NCBI GenBank assembly: GCA_964463165.1
Contig: CAYXBK010000010.1
Span: 62,001-126,000 of the forward strand
DNA from: UBA7236 sp964463165
GTDB lineage: Bacteria; Bacteroidota; Bacteroidia; Chitinophagales; BACL12
Reading direction: 5' to 3'
DNA: 64,000 nt
Part shown: positions 41,887 through 50,847 of the stretch, piece after piece
How the letters are laid out: each line of letters opens with the position of its first letter
How positions within the stretch are numbered: the first letter of the stretch is position 1
Position numbers and translations under genes: made by a program
The notes under the pieces: model-generated
What the model was told of the DNA's origin: nothing
Seen by the model: only the letters and a program-made list of their open reading frames with translations
The model's database searches: none

Positions 41887-43794
41887 ATGGCAAATATTGA
41901 AAATTCAAAACCACGCCGTTTTCTTATTCAGGGAATTATCATTGCCATTTTTTTGATATTCATTGCCAAATTATTTTACCTGCAGGTTGTTGACGATACC
42001 TATAAACAAATTGCGGAAGACCGCGGTATCAGGAAAGTACAGATCGATCCGGACCGCGGGCAGATTTTTGACCGCAACGGCAAACTCATCGTATATAATG
42101 AGCCGAGCTATAAATTAATGGTGGTTCCTTCACAGGTGAAAAATATTGATACCGGAGTATTTTGCGGTATGCTCAATATCGATAAAGAATATTTTGTAAA
42201 GAAAATGAAAGAGGCACGTAATTTTTCTCAGGTGCGGGAAAGTGTTTTCATGTCGCAGATATCTGCAGAGGAATTCGGCAGAATTGAAGAATATTTATAT
42301 CAGTTCAACGGATTTTATCCATCCATTTCTCCGGTGCGTAAATATCCGTACGGCACGGCAGCACATTTACTTGGATATGTTGCTGAAGTTGATTCCAACG
42401 ATATCAGGAAATCAAATAATTATTACCGCAACAGCGATCCTGCCGGTAAGAGCGGAATTGAAAAAAGTTATGAATTAATTCTGCGTGGGCAAAAAGGTTA
42501 TAAGAATATTGTGGTTGACAGATTTAACAGAGAGGTGGGCCCGTTAAATAACGGAAGTGAAGATATTCCTCCTGTTGCCGGAAAAAATATTACGCTTACC
42601 ATTGATATTGAATTACAGAATTACGCAGAAAAATTATTTGCAAATAAACGCGGCGCACTTGTCGCAATTGAACCCGCAACGGGAGAAATTCTTGCTATCG
42701 TAAGTTCACCTGCTTATGATCCGAATTTATTGGTGGGCAGTGAACGTGCAAAAAATTTCCGCACACTTTCTCTTGATCCTGAAAAGCCTTTGAATAATCG
42801 TGCACTCACAGGATATTATCCGCCGGGTTCTACCTTTAAACCCGTGATGGCGGCATTAGGCCTTGATATCGGAACGCTCACACCCAATCAGGGATATAGT
42901 TGTCCGGGCGGTTATGTGATGAGCGGGCATACGGTAAATTGTCATAATCATCCGTTTCCTGCAAATGTTGAATTGGGAATCGGCCATTCATGCAATGCCT
43001 ATTTCTGTAATGTATTTAAACATTTTATTGACGACGGGCATCAGTCGGCTGCTGAAGGTTTATCCGATTTCAGAGATCATCTTGCAATGTGGAGTATCGG
43101 TAAAAAAACAGGAATTGATTTGCCAAGTGAAGGAAACGGAAATGTGCCCGATCCGGAAGATTATGATAAAATATACGGAAAGGGAAGATGGAAGGCTTCG
43201 AACTGCGTTACACTTGGTATCGGTCAGGATCAGTTGATTGTAACACCATTGCAATCTGCAAATTCAATGGCGGTGATCGCAAACAAGGGATATTATTTTA
43301 CACCGCATTTAATTAAACAGGTTGTTGGAAATGATACCATTCTGCAAAAATTTCAGGAGCGCAGAGATGTCGGAATTCCCGATAGTTTATTTACTTATAT
43401 TATTGAAGGTATGGCCGGTGCTGTAAATTTTGGTACTGCAAAAGTTGCGCATATTGATTCAATTCAGGTTTGCGGTAAAACAGGTACTGCAGAAAATCCA
43501 CATGGAAAAGATCATTCCTGGTTCAGTTGTTTCGCACCCATGGAAAATCCGAGAATTGCAGTTGCCGTCATTGTAGAAAATTCAGGTTTCGGTGCAACAT
43601 ATGCAGCACCAATTGCAAGTTTGGTGATTGAGAAATATTTAAATGGTGAAATTTCGGAGAAGAGAAAATATCTTGAAGAAAGAATGGTGAATATCGATTT
43701 GATCAACGATAAAAAAACCAATCCTGAAGTACCGAAAGACACATTGCCGAAACAACCCATTGTTCAGGCGGCATTATTACCAAAAAACAGATGA
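41887..43794 (+). CDS. mrdA: Penicillin-binding protein 2 (elongation transpeptidase)
   Basis: A 635-residue class B penicillin-binding protein. An N-terminal helix (residues 13-32) anchors it; the dimerisation/pedestal domain follows with DRGQIFDRNGKLIVYN. The transpeptidase domain has the active serine at about 315 in PPGSTFKPVMA, SCN in GHSCNAYFCN and KTG in VCGKTGTAENPHG. PBP2 cross-links new glycan strands made by RodA during rod elongation, and is the target of mecillinam-type beta-lactams. The gene starts at the base after the mreD stop and overlaps rodA by 4 bp. No catalytic residue is missing. Confidence 0.96.
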   Translation: MANIENSKPRRFLIQGIIIAIFLIFIAKLFYLQVVDDTYKQIAEDRGIRKVQIDPDRGQIFDRNGKLIVYNEPSYKLMVVPSQVKNIDTGVFCGMLNIDKEYFVKKMKEARNFSQVRESVFMSQISAEEFGRIEEYLYQFNGFYPSISPVRKYPYGTAAHLLGYVAEVDSNDIRKSNNYYRNSDPAGKSGIEKSYELILRGQKGYKNIVVDRFNREVGPLNNGSEDIPPVAGKNITLTIDIELQNYAEKLFANKRGALVAIEPATGEILAIVSSPAYDPNLLVGSERAKNFRTLSLDPEKPLNNRALTGYYPPGSTFKPVMAALGLDIGTLTPNQGYSCPGGYVMSGHTVNCHNHPFPANVELGIGHSCNAYFCNVFKHFIDDGHQSAAEGLSDFRDHLAMWSIGKKTGIDLPSEGNGNVPDPEDYDKIYGKGRWKASNCVTLGIGQDQLIVTPLQSANSMAVIANKGYYFTPHLIKQVVGNDTILQKFQERRDVGIPDSLFTYIIEGMAGAVNFGTAKVAHIDSIQVCGKTGTAENPHGKDHSWFSCFAPMENPRIAVAVIVENSGFGATYAAPIASLVIEKYLNGEISEKRKYLEERMVNIDLINDKKTNPEVPKDTLPKQPIVQAALLPKNR

Positions 43795-45221
43795 GAGAAA
43801 AAAAATCCATCATGCAAAATGTCGATCAGCTCACCCTTGGGTTGTATTTCGGTTTATTGCTGATTGGTGTGCTCACAGTGTTTGCTGTGAGTTATGATCC
43901 GGAAACATCCCGCTTTTTTAATTTTTCACAAACACATGGTAAACAATTAATATGGATGGTGATTTCCGTTGCAATGGGTTTTATGCTGCTCACTTTCGAC
44001 AGTGAGTTTTTTGTCAAGTTTGCATATATATTTTACATCATCCTGATTATCGTTCTTGCAATTACGTATGTGGTTGCAAAAGATATCAATGGTGCACGCA
44101 GTTGGCTGCAGATCGGATCCTTCCAGTTTCAGCCCGCCGAATTCGGTAAAACTGCAACTGCATTAATGCTTGCAAAATTCATGAGTATAATTGCCGTACA
44201 ACCGCGATCATTCAGAAATAAATTGATCAGTTATTTAATTATCGGAGTGCCGATGGGAATCATTGTTTTGCAAAGCGACCTCGGTTCTGCACTCGTATAC
44301 GGAAGCCTTGTTTTTGTTATTTACCGCGAAGGATTTCCTGTATATGAAGTACTGTTTGTACTCATGCTGGGTTTATGTTTTGTTTTCTCCCTCATGTTCG
44401 GCATTGATCAGGTTGCCATTGGTTTGACAATACTCGTTTGGTTGTATGTTGCATTCAGTGCAATTAAATTCATACGGAAGGAGAAAGTGAAAGGTATTGC
44501 TTTCCTGTTGGTATTTACTGCGGGAATACTTGTTTTTTTAATCGGCGGAGAAATGTATTCACTTCCGATCATTGCATCTGTTGCAGGTATGATCATCTTA
44601 TTTTTATTTTCCTACCGCATTGCGGGAAAAGTAAAATATTTTAAACCCTGGTGGCCGGTTTTTATTTATGTTGTTTTATCGGTTTATCTTTTGATCGGTG
44701 TTTCCTTTATCACCTCGAATTTATTACAGGATTATCAGTTGCAACGAATAGAAACAATGCTGGGTATCACCGAAGATGCCGATGCAAATTATAATGTGAC
44801 GCAAAGTAAAATGACGATCGGCTCGGGCGGGATTGCAGGCAAAGGATATTTGCAGGGAACATTATCACAATCCGAACAGGTGCCCGAGCAAAGCACAGAT
44901 TTTATTTTTTGCACCATTGGTGAAGAATTTGGTTTTCTGGGTACGGGTTTATTTCTGGCAATTTATCTCGTATTTATTCTGCGTGTGATTTATATTGCCG
45001 AACGACAGCGTTCTGTTTTCTCCCGTGTATATGCGTATTGTGTGGCAGCTGTATTTTTTCTGCAGATCATGATCAATGTCGGAATGACGATCGGCCTTGT
45101 TCCCGTAATCGGAATTCCGTTGCCGTTTATTTCTTATGGAGGTTCTTCCGTGCTCGCATTTTCAATTATGGTTTTTATTATGCTCAGGCTGGATGCAGAT
45201 CGTTTACTGATACTGAGATAA
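43791..45221 (+). CDS. rodA: Peptidoglycan polymerase RodA
   Basis: A 476-residue SEDS-family glycosyltransferase with about ten to twelve membrane helices. It polymerises lipid II into glycan strands in complex with PBP2. Family signs are GARSWLQIGSFQFQPAEFGK, ITLQSDLGSALV-like VLQSDLGSALVYG, TDFIFCTIGEEFGFLG and the final VIGIPLPFISYGGSSVLAFS. The aspartate expected in the catalytic loop is in the EQSTDFIF segment region. At 476 residues it is longer than the Escherichia coli protein; the extra length is two or three hydrophobic segments in the middle (about 190-300), as seen in other Bacteroidota. It ends the mre operon. Confidence 0.95.
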   Translation: MREKKSIMQNVDQLTLGLYFGLLLIGVLTVFAVSYDPETSRFFNFSQTHGKQLIWMVISVAMGFMLLTFDSEFFVKFAYIFYIILIIVLAITYVVAKDINGARSWLQIGSFQFQPAEFGKTATALMLAKFMSIIAVQPRSFRNKLISYLIIGVPMGIIVLQSDLGSALVYGSLVFVIYREGFPVYEVLFVLMLGLCFVFSLMFGIDQVAIGLTILVWLYVAFSAIKFIRKEKVKGIAFLLVFTAGILVFLIGGEMYSLPIIASVAGMIILFLFSYRIAGKVKYFKPWWPVFIYVVLSVYLLIGVSFITSNLLQDYQLQRIETMLGITEDADANYNVTQSKMTIGSGGIAGKGYLQGTLSQSEQVPEQSTDFIFCTIGEEFGFLGTGLFLAIYLVFILRVIYIAERQRSVFSRVYAYCVAAVFFLQIMINVGMTIGLVPVIGIPLPFISYGGSSVLAFSIMVFIMLRLDADRLLILR

Positions 45222-45250
45222 ATAATTTTATAAATATCGTTCGTTCTGAA

Positions 45251-46558
45251 TTACCCTTTATAAAACATCCATTTCACGACTTCTTTCAGTTTAATTTTCT
45301 TCCCGTACATTAAAATACCTACACGGTAAATACGTGAAGCAATAAATGTCGTAAAGAAAAAACCACCTATCAGTAAAATAATTGAGAGGGCAAGCTGCCA
45401 TGCAGGGGGGTCAAACGGAATAATTGCAGGCATAACAATGGGTGATGAAAACGGTATGATGGAAGCCCAGAAAGCGAGTTTTGTATGCGGCTGCTGCACA
45501 ACCGTCATCATAATAAATATGGATGTGATGATGAGCATGGTGACGGGCAGCGAATACATTTGCGTATCGGTATCATCATCACTTGCAAGTGAACCGATCG
45601 CTGCAAATAAAGCTGCATACATAAAATAACCACCAAGAAAATAAACGAGGAAAATAAAAATATAATAAATGATGGGATGATCACTCAAACTCTGATATGC
45701 CTGCGCCATTGCAAATAAATCGCTGTCGGCATTCCCTTGTGTTGCAGACATGGTTTGCAATTCGGCAAATTGTGCGCTGAACACGGCGCCAACCACAAAT
45801 TGCAAAATAAAAATCAGAAATCCCCACACCACAAATTGTGTGAGTCCAACAAATCCGATCCCGACAATTTTTCCGATCATCAGTTGAAAAGGACGCACAC
45901 TTGAAATAATTACTTCAATAATGCGGCTTGTTTTTTCTTCCATTACGCCACGCATTACCATCATTCCGTAGATCAATAAAACGATATAAATAATAAAACC
46001 CATTGCATAACCAAATACACTGGCAACAACAGCATCTCCTTCTTTTTCTTCCTTACCTGAAGTCACCTTATCATCAATAGTAATTTTCGGGCGGAGTTTG
46101 ATGATCTCCTGTTTGTCGAGATGCTGCGCTTCCAGATTTATTTCTTCAAGTTTATCTGCAATAATATTTTCAATATAGGAGCGGGTTGTAATGCTGATCT
46201 GTTCGGTGCCGTAAATTTCAATTCCATAAGGAGTAACAGGATTCATATCTTCCGGTAAATACAGCAATGCATCATATCCCTCATCAAGTCCGGAAAATGA
46301 ATACTTTAATTCATCCACGGTTTTGTCGCCATATTTAAAAATAAAATACATGCCGGCTGTATCCGGAAGTGCTGTGATGAGACCGCTGTCGTCTTTCACT
46401 AATATTTTTTGCGATTGTTTCCCGATATTGGCAATCAGCAACGGCAGTACACCGATGAGTACAAAAAATAAAGGCCCCAGTATGGTAAAAAGAATAAAAG
46501 ATTTTTTACGCACCCTTGTAAAATATTCCCGCTTAATGATCTGCCAGCTTTTGTTCAC
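45251..46558 (-). CDS. ABC-2 type permease (NatB-like)
   Basis: A 435-residue exporter permease. The first helix (KSFILFTILGPLFFVLIGVLPLLI) is followed by a large extracytoplasmic domain of about 140 residues, and then five or six helices with VMRGVMEEKTSRIIEVIISSVRPFQLMIGKI, a segment typical of ABC-2/NatB permeases that couples to the ATPase. The substrate is unknown; NatAB of Bacillus exports sodium. It is the second gene of a two-gene unit and overlaps the ATPase gene by 26 bp. Confidence 0.88.
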   Translation of the reverse strand: MNKSWQIIKREYFTRVRKKSFILFTILGPLFFVLIGVLPLLIANIGKQSQKILVKDDSGLITALPDTAGMYFIFKYGDKTVDELKYSFSGLDEGYDALLYLPEDMNPVTPYGIEIYGTEQISITTRSYIENIIADKLEEINLEAQHLDKQEIIKLRPKITIDDKVTSGKEEKEGDAVVASVFGYAMGFIIYIVLLIYGMMVMRGVMEEKTSRIIEVIISSVRPFQLMIGKIVGIGFVGLTQFVVWGFLIFILQFVVGAVFSAQFAELQTMSATQGNADSDLFAMAQAYQSLSDHPIIYYIFIFLVYFLGGYFMYAALFAAIGSLASDDDTDTQMYSLPVTMLIITSIFIMMTVVQQPHTKLAFWASIIPFSSPIVMPAIIPFDPPAWQLALSIILLIGGFFFTTFIASRIYRVGILMYGKKIKLKEVVKWMFYKG

Positions 46559-47459
46559 GGTTATCTTCTTTTACAAGTGAAATAAAAATATCATTGAGTG
46601 TGGGGAGGATTTCATTGAATGAACTGATTTCAATATGTTTTTCTATAAAATAGCGCAATACCTGATTATGTGATGCCGTGCTGTTCAACTGAATTGTAAT
46701 GGCACGATCATGTTGTTCTGTTACCTCGAATAAATCATTATTTTCTATCTCCACAGGATCATTAAATCCGACATTGAATTTATGCTGTTTGAATTCCTGT
46801 TTAATATCCCGCACACCACCGGTTATCACAACATTTCCTTTATTGATCAACACAATATTTTTACAGATCTCTTCCACCTGTTCCATCCGGTGCGTTGAAA
46901 AAATAATCGTCACACCCTGTTTATGCAATTCATAAATTTCATTTTTGATCATTTCAGCATTTACCGGATCGAGGCCTGAAAACGGTTCATCGAGAATTAA
47001 TAATTTGGGTTGATGTAAAACAGTGGCAATAAATTGTGCTTTCTGCTGCATACCTTTACTCAGGTCCTGAATTTTTTTATTCCACCAGTCTTTTACCTCC
47101 AGGCGTTCAAACCAATATGCGATTCTTTCTTTTGCAATTTTTTTGGGAATGCCTTTCAATGCAGATAAGTAAATCAATTGCTCGCCCACTTTCATTTTTT
47201 TATACATTCCTTTTTCTTCGGGCATATAACCGATATTGGCAGATTGCTGCTCTTTCATGTTTACACCGTCAAAAATTATTTGCCCCGAATCTGCAGCAAA
47301 GATTTTCGTAATAATTCTGATGAGTGTTGTTTTGCCGGCGCCGTTTGGTCCCAATAATCCGAAAATGGAATTTTGCGGAATGCTGAAACTCACACCATTC
47401 AGTGCTTTAATATCGCTGAAGGTTTTCACCACCGATCTGAATTCCATGATATCAGGCAT
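46533..47459 (-). CDS. ABC transporter ATPase (NatA-like)
   Basis: The ATP-binding partner of the permease, 308 residues from the ATG at 47459. A longer open frame up to 47579 exists but adds 40 residues with no family match. Motifs are Walker A LLGPNGAGKTTLIR, the Q-loop GYMPEEKGMYKKM, signature LSKGMQQKAQF, Walker B LLILDEPFSGLDP and the H-loop STHRMEQVEE. The C-terminal 80 residues form a DUF4162-like extension. A -7 box (TATCTTTG) ends just 4 bases before the ATG, so the true start could instead be the ATG at 47447 (MEFRSVVKTF). Confidence 0.92.
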   Translation of the reverse strand: MPDIMEFRSVVKTFSDIKALNGVSFSIPQNSIFGLLGPNGAGKTTLIRIITKIFAADSGQIIFDGVNMKEQQSANIGYMPEEKGMYKKMKVGEQLIYLSALKGIPKKIAKERIAYWFERLEVKDWWNKKIQDLSKGMQQKAQFIATVLHQPKLLILDEPFSGLDPVNAEMIKNEIYELHKQGVTIIFSTHRMEQVEEICKNIVLINKGNVVITGGVRDIKQEFKQHKFNVGFNDPVEIENNDLFEVTEQHDRAITIQLNSTASHNQVLRYFIEKHIEISSFNEILPTLNDIFISLVKEDNREQKLADH

Positions 47460-47463
47460 GCAA

Positions 47464-47471
47464 CAAAGATA
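47464..47471 (-). promoter_or_regulatory. -7 promoter box for the NatA-like gene
   Basis: TATCTTTG on the minus strand matches TAnnTTTG exactly. It lies so close to the ATG at 47459 that the transcript is either leaderless or starts translation at 47447. Confidence 0.5.
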
Positions 47472-47589
47472 AGGGCTCAATATAAAAAGCTGCCATGAAT
47501 CCTGCGTGGAGGGCAAAGTTTTCGACCAACATAAAATTCCGGGGCAGAAACACCCTGCTGAAGGGGATAGAATCTGCAATTTAGTTGTT

Positions 47590-47597
47590 TAAATTTG
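47590..47597 (+). promoter_or_regulatory. -7 promoter box for hutH
   Basis: TAAATTTG, an exact TAnnTTTG match, 17 bases before the ATG at 47615. This placement also argues against the longer hutH reading from 47585, which would begin upstream of the box. Confidence 0.5.
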
Positions 47598-47614
47598 CCC
47601 CGATAATCTTGATT

Positions 47615-49096
47615 ATGCCAACACATTCTATCAGCTCGGAAAAAATCACAATAGAAAAAATCAGGGAAATTATTTCAGGCAATTACCAGATTGCGCTGAG
47701 TGATGAAGCACTTGAAAAAATTCAGCGATGCCGGTCATACCTCGATAAAAAAATTGAGCAAAGTGAAAAACCGGTTTACGGCGTTAATACAGGATTTGGT
47801 TCTTTATGCAAAGTGAAGATATCTGATGCAGATCTCGAACAATTGCAATATAATTTAATTCGCAGCCATGCATGTGGTGTGGGTGCGATTATTCCGGATG
47901 AAGTTTGTAAAATATTACTCCTGCTCAAAATTCAATCTCTGAGTTACGGATATTCCGGTGTGGCAGTTGAAACTGTATGGCGGCTGATTGATTTTTTCAA
48001 TCATAATTTATTTCCTGTTATTTATGAACAGGGCTCACTTGGTGCGAGTGGTGATCTCTGTCCTTTATCTCATATGAGTATGGCATTGATAGGTGAAGGT
48101 GAGATGAGACATGATGGTGTGATCCGAAAAGCAAAAGATGTGCTTGCAGATTTTAATCTGCCTCCGTTGAAATTAAAATCCAAAGAAGGACTGGCATTAT
48201 TAAACGGTACGCAATTCATGAGTGCTTATGCAGTTTATAACCTGATCAAAACCGAAAATATTTTAGCAAAATCAAATTTCATTGCAGCTTTATCTCTTGA
48301 TGCGTTTGATTGCAAGGCAGAGCCCTTTCATGCAACAATTCATCAGATCAGAAATCAAAGCGGGCAAATTGAAATTGCAAAAACGATTCTTCAACTGCTG
48401 GAAGGCAGTGAATTATTTTTCGGTGAAAAAGAGCAGGTGCAGGATGCTTATTCATTTCGCTGCATACCGCAGGTACATGGTGCATGCCTCGATGCAATGC
48501 ATTATTGTAAATCAATTATCGAACGCGAAATAAATGGCGTTACCGATAATCCGAATGTATTGGTTGAGGAAGATAAAATTGTGAGCGGGGGAAATTTTCA
48601 TGGTGAACCACTGGCGCTCACCTTGGATTTTCTTGCAATTGCTTTAAGTGAACTGGGAAATATTTCCGAACGGCGGGTATATCGTTTATTGAGCGGTACC
48701 AGAAAATTACCTGAATTTTTAACGGCTGATGCAGGATTAAATTCCGGACTTATGATTCCTCAATATGTTGCTGCGAGTCTGGTTTCTCAAAATAAACAAC
48801 TCTGTACACCGGCAAGTGTTGATTCCATTTCAAGTTGCAATGAGCAGGAAGATCATGTGAGCATGGGTGCAAATGCCGCAACGAAATGTTTACGTGTTAC
48901 TGAAAATATCGAAAAAATATTTGCGATCGAATTATTGACTGCTGCACAGGCATTTGAATTCCGCAGGCCTAAAAAATCATCGCCGGCAATTGAAAAATTT
49001 TACTCTGATTTCAGAAAGATGGTGAGTTTTAATACAGGCGACAGATATCTGCATGATGATATCGCGAACAGCCTTGCATTTATTCGTACTGATTAA
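47615..49096 (+). CDS. hutH: Histidine ammonia-lyase
   Basis: A 493-residue MIO-type lyase that removes ammonia from L-histidine to give urocanate. The self-forming MIO group comes from Ala144-Ser145-Gly146 in GSLGASGDLCP. Tyr55 in VYGVNTGFGSL and the QDAYSFRCIPQVHG segment are as in HutH. Ser84-His85 in LIRSHACGVG is the pair found in histidine lyases; tyrosine lyases have His-Leu and phenylalanine lyases Phe-Leu at this place. The glutamate of QEDHVSM is present. No hutU, hutI or hutG is adjacent, so either the rest lies elsewhere or the product is used in another way. The gene is convergent with the next one, sharing 4 bp. Confidence 0.92.
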   Translation: MPTHSISSEKITIEKIREIISGNYQIALSDEALEKIQRCRSYLDKKIEQSEKPVYGVNTGFGSLCKVKISDADLEQLQYNLIRSHACGVGAIIPDEVCKILLLLKIQSLSYGYSGVAVETVWRLIDFFNHNLFPVIYEQGSLGASGDLCPLSHMSMALIGEGEMRHDGVIRKAKDVLADFNLPPLKLKSKEGLALLNGTQFMSAYAVYNLIKTENILAKSNFIAALSLDAFDCKAEPFHATIHQIRNQSGQIEIAKTILQLLEGSELFFGEKEQVQDAYSFRCIPQVHGACLDAMHYCKSIIEREINGVTDNPNVLVEEDKIVSGGNFHGEPLALTLDFLAIALSELGNISERRVYRLLSGTRKLPEFLTADAGLNSGLMIPQYVAASLVSQNKQLCTPASVDSISSCNEQEDHVSMGANAATKCLRVTENIEKIFAIELLTAAQAFEFRRPKKSSPAIEKFYSDFRKMVSFNTGDRYLHDDIANSLAFIRTD

Positions 49097-50688
49097 TTGA
49101 TAATAATTTTTTCGGAATACGATTTATTTCCGCAGTTCAGTACAACCCAATAAATTCCTTTCACCGGTATTGTAAATTGTGTTGTTTCTGTTGTTCCGGA
49201 AGAAATACCTTTTTGTTCAGCAATTTTTTCTCCGCGTGCATTTATAATTTCAATTGTATACGAACTGTTTGCAGTTTCGGTATGAGCAAGATAAATAATT
49301 CCTTTTGAAGGATTTGGTGCAGCGGTAAAATATGCGGCGGATAAATTTTCAACAAAAATTATTGAAGAATAAGAAAAGTTTCCGTTGTAGTCTTCCTGTT
49401 TGAGACGGTAATATGTTGTTCCCGAAAACGGCGCTTGATCTGTAAATTTATAATTATGATTTGTGCTTGTTGTGCCTGCACCTTGAATTTGTCCGATTTG
49501 ACTGAATTGTTCTCCGTTATCCGAATGTTCAATATAGAACATTGCATTGTTTAATTCGGAAGATGTTGACCACACCAATTCATTTTCAGCACCGGTTTCA
49601 TAACCATAAAATGCATTGAGTGTAACGGGTAATAAATAATCGATGCAATCAATAGTAGGAGGGCCTTCAAAATCGAATGTGAATCCGGAACCTGATTCAG
49701 AATAATTATCAACCAATAATAAATATGTTTCACCTGCAGTTACAGTAATATGTTTTACCCAGCCATCACCGCCGGCTGTTTCACTCAGATCAACTGCCCC
49801 GGTGGTGATTCCGGTTGCTCCTGTATTATTGGAAGCTGAACATCTTAAGGGTGCTTCAGTCAGCGGGCAATCAGGATCTGGTCCCCAGATCGCGAAATTA
49901 TAATTATCTGTTGCCTGAAATGGTGTTATCGTAAAACTGAATTCTCCCGGGCTTCCGAAAGTGAAATAATACCAGGAAGCCTGATGCTCATCTGGATTCA
50001 GACAACCTTTATTTGTTGCATTTAAATCATCCACATCACCATCACTTGTGCTGTTTGAGGTAAATGTTACTTCCGTGCACAACTGCTGTGCAGTCGTACA
50101 ATCATTATTTGCTCCCAGAGGCGGATTATCATCCCATGCACAAATACTAAATGTCCCGGTACCACCGCTTTTCTTAAAAAAGCGAACATACACGGTACTG
50201 CCGGGGATAAATCCAGTGCATTCGAGTAAAGGCATCAGACCCGGACCGCTATCATCATCACAATAAGCTTCGGTAAGTGAAGCGCAAGTGCCGGTATAAA
50301 CTGTCAGTATTCCATCTAAGATTGTCCCGCTTGCGGTTTCCAATGTAAACATACCCGAAGCAGGAACCGTGATTTTATACCAAACGTCTTTGCCGCTGCC
50401 GCCGCAGGGTGGTGAGGGCAAACCAGCTGAAGTTGTGGCACCTGCTGTTGTTCCCGCAGTATATGTACATGAAGTTCCTACCGTTAAAGTCGTAGCGCCG
50501 CAAGGGGTATCGTTTACAGGTTGTGCTGATGCAATGGTAAATGCAAGAAGAAAAAAGATGAGACCGAAAAATTTTAAAGACCTTATGAAATTGAATTGCT
50601 TTGCAAATGGCGTTGAAGAAGTTCGGAGGCCTGCGGTATAAGCATAATCAGACCTTTTTTGTGCGTGTATTTTCAAAAACAATTCCAT
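49093..50688 (-). CDS. Secreted protein with T9SS C-terminal sorting domain
   Basis: A 531-residue exported protein. It has an unusually long leader: a hydrophilic stretch of about 35 residues precedes the hydrophobic core (SLKFFGLIFFLLAFTIASAQ), and no later ATG fits. Cleavage is likely after SAQ. Two beta-sandwich regions follow (FGSPGEFSFTITPF and the DVWYKITVPASG, CDDDSGPG segments resemble pre-peptidase C-terminal domains). The last 80 residues, from NPSKGIIYLAH to KIIIN, are a type A sorting domain for the type IX secretion system, so the protein reaches the cell surface or medium. I see no catalytic domain. Its stop overlaps that of hutH. Confidence 0.82.
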   Translation of the reverse strand: MELFLKIHAQKRSDYAYTAGLRTSSTPFAKQFNFIRSLKFFGLIFFLLAFTIASAQPVNDTPCGATTLTVGTSCTYTAGTTAGATTSAGLPSPPCGGSGKDVWYKITVPASGMFTLETASGTILDGILTVYTGTCASLTEAYCDDDSGPGLMPLLECTGFIPGSTVYVRFFKKSGGTGTFSICAWDDNPPLGANNDCTTAQQLCTEVTFTSNSTSDGDVDDLNATNKGCLNPDEHQASWYYFTFGSPGEFSFTITPFQATDNYNFAIWGPDPDCPLTEAPLRCSASNNTGATGITTGAVDLSETAGGDGWVKHITVTAGETYLLLVDNYSESGSGFTFDFEGPPTIDCIDYLLPVTLNAFYGYETGAENELVWSTSSELNNAMFYIEHSDNGEQFSQIGQIQGAGTTSTNHNYKFTDQAPFSGTTYYRLKQEDYNGNFSYSSIIFVENLSAAYFTAAPNPSKGIIYLAHTETANSSYTIEIINARGEKIAEQKGISSGTTETTQFTIPVKGIYWVVLNCGNKSYSEKIIIN

Positions 50689-50728
50689 AAAAATTTAACG
50701 GGGATGTCCATTATATACGATATCAACA

Positions 50729-50823
50729 TCGTGTTGGTTGGACACGAGGTTAAAGATGGCTCATATATAGCAATTTACAAAATGTAAAGGCTGTTTTTTG
50801 CGATAAATCCCATAAATAGGGAT
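50729..50823. promoter_or_regulatory. Three small inverted repeats upstream of the T9SS protein gene
   Basis: The 159-base gap holds TCGTGT/ACACGA (50729-50747), TTTACA/TGTAAA with a 3-base spacer (50774-50788) and ATCCC/GGGAT with a 7-base spacer (50807-50823). Any of these could be an operator for the gene starting at 50688 or an aspS terminator-like stem. I see no exact -7 box here. Confidence 0.35.
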
Positions 50824-50847
50824 GCGCTAATTGATAGAAATTCAATT

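Noticed and set aside
47460..47579. Forty-residue extension of the NatA-like ATPase
   Set aside because: Rich in cysteine and serine with no match to ABC proteins, and the -7 box lies inside it.
47615..49096. Tyrosine or phenylalanine ammonia-lyase
   Set aside because: Ser84-His85 and the QDAYSFRCIPQV segment are of the histidine lyase type.
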